Assembly: GCA_039881145.1 (NCBI GenBank)
Contig: JAYKKI010000133.1
Location: 204,501 to 268,500 of the forward strand
Source of the DNA: Druceiella hillmani
Taxonomy: Eukaryota; Arthropoda; Insecta; Lepidoptera; Hepialidae
DNA length: 64,000 nucleotides
Direction of reading: 5' to 3'
Part shown: piece by piece, positions 61,488 to 64,000 of the stretch
Position numbering within the stretch: position 1 is the first letter of the stretch
Layout of the letters: each line of letters opens with the position of its first letter
Translations under genes and position numbers: made by a program
Notes under the pieces: generated by a model
What the model was told of the DNA's origin: nothing
Seen by the model: the letters and a program-made list of their open reading frames with translations, nothing else
Databases searched by the model: none

Positions 61488-61610
61488 TATCGTTCGGGCA
61501 TAGAGCTTTTTGGAGCTTTTGCGACGAGATATGAGTCGAGCTGTTTGGTCGATAAGCTCCGCGCCGGTCTTCTTGGCATGCAGTAGCGTCTGTAAGTTTT
61601 CAATGTCTGG
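61488..61610 (-). CDS. candidate exon, strand uncertain
   Basis: A G+C-richer block with codon-like texture. On the minus strand an ACTTACAG acceptor-like string is followed by a frame reading TLLHAKKTGAELIDQTARLI and then SRRKSSKKLYARTI, an amphipathic, basic segment. On the plus strand an alternative frame (SFLELLRRDMSRAVWSISSA...) ends at a good donor, GTCT/GTAAGTTTTC near 61590, after an acceptor-like GGGCATAG. I cannot decide between strands and recognise neither product. Conserved non-coding DNA is also possible. Confidence 0.25.
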
Positions 61611-61716
61611 ATTTACTTGGATAATAAAGGATGAATTATTATATTTTGTTGCACAGTGCAAAATTGGTTTAAGGGAAAACGAGAAGCAAGGAGAAGTATT
61701 GTTTGTTAACGATTGA

Positions 61717-62171
61717 ATTATGTTCGTTTGGTATCTGGCATTTTTGTGATTTATAAGCAGTTATGATGGTGAAAGAAGACGCAATATTCAGAAATATTGT
61801 CAGTTCTTATAAAATATGTTATGGTAGACTAGAATGTTATAGTTTATACGTAACTTGGAAATAAACTAAGCGACTTTGGATAACAAAACTTTGTCATATC
61901 TTACATAAAACCACTAATGGAATTTCGTTAAAACGTGACATCTTTAATACCATCGGGTAATTTATTAAGTAGTGTATTAATAAAATAATACAACTTTTGA
62001 TTTATTCATTGCTTTTTCATTTTCATTCTAGGATTATATCCTAGATTATTTCAAACACACGACCATAATTGAAAAATAGTCTTAAATAATGTGCACCTGA
62101 TTCCACTGGATAACACATTTATTATATAAAGATAATCAACAAATTACATTGTTCATTTAAAATATAAGTTG

Positions 62172-62175
<4 letters not shown>
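61717..62175. other. AT-rich DNA, nothing assigned
   Basis: I see no supported feature. Confidence 0.5.
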
Positions 62176-62259
<84 letters not shown>

Positions 62260-62274
62260 GTATATATATATTTA

Positions 62275-62325
<51 letters not shown>
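62176..62325. repeat. long interrupted (AT)n microsatellite
   Basis: About 150 bp of AT repeats with TGTA and TTTATGTACA interruptions. Confidence 0.95.
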
Positions 62326-62331
<6 letters not shown>

Positions 62332-64000
62332 GATATTGTTACAGTGATAATATTTTTTAAAGTCTGTTCTATGTTATTAATAGAACACTACTATATAGGT
62401 TTTTACTTTGACAGCTTTTTTATTATATTATGCAAGTTAAATATTTATAGTATCAATAGTATATAAAAATTTCAACGATTTTTTTCGACAAAGTATTTTA
62501 CATTACTGGCTCAATTGACATAAGGGTTGGGGCATGCTTTTCGCTTATTGTTTGCTATTGTTTATCTTTATTTACTATTATTTATAGTTGAGTATTTGCT
62601 AATTATTGTCTATTTTATTTTACACGTCGTAAAATTAGTAATTGGTTTTTGCAATTAAATATATATTTATTGATTAACGTAACAAATTTCATACCATTTG
62701 CACTTATAAAAACTAACATTCTCTGTGACTACTCAGCTAGGTTAGTTTTAATTTATATCTAGCTATATCTATGTTGGTAGTGGAATATTAGCTAGGACGA
62801 CTTCCCACAGACTGTAACGTGTTTTTCACTGAGGTAGAATATATATCAATAACATAATTTAATTCCCCATTATATTCTTTAATTCATAGCTTTTCCATTG
62901 TTCAACAAAGCATACTCGATTCGTAACACCCCCAATAATCATTCTTAAAATGTCAAGCAGATTGGGACATTAAGTGACCTTAAGAATTTCTCAATAATTT
63001 TTTACTTCACATTTAATTATCAAGTTTGATTTTCTTTATAAACCATTTATATTCGTGAAAATCTGCTTAAACAAGTCATCCGGATTTGTATAAATATTAT
63101 TTTGCTATTTTGGGACTTTTTTAAAAATACTCGTAGCCGTTTGGCTTTAGAAATCACCAGATTTAAAAAAAAAGGATGTGAATATGTTCCTTGTATGCAT
63201 ATTCCCCTCTCCTTCAGATATTTGTTATACTATTATTACGCATTTAATTCCACGCCTGATTGATTCTTTTGGGACGTATCATTTAGTCAAATTCCTATTT
63301 TTCTCCGATGACAGGTAAAGTTAACGATTCAATTATTTAGTTCCCTATGCCGATTTTTTCATCTAGATTTGGGTGTTGCTTTAGTAAAATACTACTAACT
63401 CTCTGTCTGTTAATTATAGATCGCAGTAAACTATTAGATGAAAAAATATGCTAAATATGTTGAAGTTACTTGAAGACAAGTTATATTTCTATTCCTCTAT
63501 GAAATCCATTTACATTAAAAAACACTAAATAGTATTTGAAATTTCTTTATGGTTTCTTTTCTGAAAATAGACGTTGGTCACAAAATTAGCTATTGAAGAT
63601 TTCATATGTGTATACTTATTTAAAAGTTACAGAAAAATTAAAACAAACTTTTTTGTTTTTGATTTTCTTCTTTATATAATGAATTAAATCACGTCATATA
63701 AAATTATGCAGACAAATAAATGGCGTGTATTACTCTCGAAGTAATCCCATACAGCCTTCGTTGAGTCATATGAGATTAAAGTTTGGTCTTTTCAGAATAA
63801 CCGTTGGTTAGTTAAAGTTTTCTAGTTGTTTTGAGTTATCGTAAGATGTCGAATTATTAGTGCTTACCGTTGTTACTGTAAAAGTTAGTTTAGGATCGAA
63901 TGTAGAAAACTTTTTTTAAATAACTTATTTTTTAAAAGTAAACGTTATTGCACATTTTTTATATCCGAAACATTCTCTTATTAAAATCATTTTCATTTGT
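62326..64000. other. AT-rich DNA, nothing assigned
   Basis: I see no supported gene, RNA or repeat up to the end of the window. Confidence 0.5.

Overview
This window is AT-rich (roughly 30% G+C by eye, not counted), repeat-dense, gene-poor animal DNA. It holds no operons, rRNA, intact tRNA or CRISPR array, and I find no complete host gene. The arthropod signs are a Tc1/mariner-superfamily element whose N-terminus looks like the arthropod DUF4817 domain, RTE-clade LINE relics, a HARBI1-like relic, long (AT)n tracts, and a dispersed repeat ending in a GACTCGCACTTG-type motif that I recall from lepidopteran-like genomes. I infer an insect, perhaps Lepidoptera or Trichoptera, with low confidence below the level of arthropod. 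The window could be intergenic DNA or the interior of very large introns.

Layout. 1-4.7 kb: a candidate 100-bp exon (655-754), a 72-bp-period duplication, a long (AT)n tract, and a decayed PIF/Harbinger (HARBI1-like) nuclease on the minus strand (4098-4600). 4.7-12.3 kb: a tRNA-derived SINE relic (about 7.06-7.11 kb), an RTE LINE 3' relic (8783-8993, minus), and a G+C-richer island at 11.88-12.29 kb that looks conserved or exonic. 12.7-13.0 kb: a 118-bp near-perfect palindrome beside the first of four copies of a fold-back MITE family. 17.1-19.3 kb: a diverged 44-bp minisatellite and a diverged array of about 127-bp units. 19.95-21.25 kb: the best-defined feature, a 1304-bp mariner-like element with terminal inverted repeats, a TA target duplication and a transposase gene broken by two stops and one frameshift. 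21.9-23.9 kb: two orphan exon-like frames. 25.8-36.9 kb: a diverged dispersed-repeat pair, several hairpins and small tandem repeats. 38.1-39.0 kb: the best MITE copy (226 bp, arms of about 106 bp) and a 500-bp dispersed repeat. 40.6-41.3 kb: the largest RTE reverse-transcriptase relic (minus). 43-52 kb: microsatellites, a third MITE copy, paired palindromes and a third RTE relic (51.0-51.37 kb, minus). 56.5-62.3 kb: a second tRNA-like SINE relic, a MITE fragment, a 116-bp tandem duplication, a bidirectional exon candidate at 61.5 kb and the longest (AT)n tract.

How it fits together. Most of what I can name is transposon debris. All three LINE relics and the HARBI1-like relic are on the minus strand, whereas the mariner gene is on the plus strand. 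The MITE copies differ in completeness: one is nearly intact and the others have lost most of one arm. I see no multi-gene pathway and no previously undescribed system that I can defend. The most worthwhile leads are the fold-back MITE family with its linked 27-bp module, the island at 12 kb, the exon-like segment at 655-754, and the intron-like structure of the HARBI1 relic.
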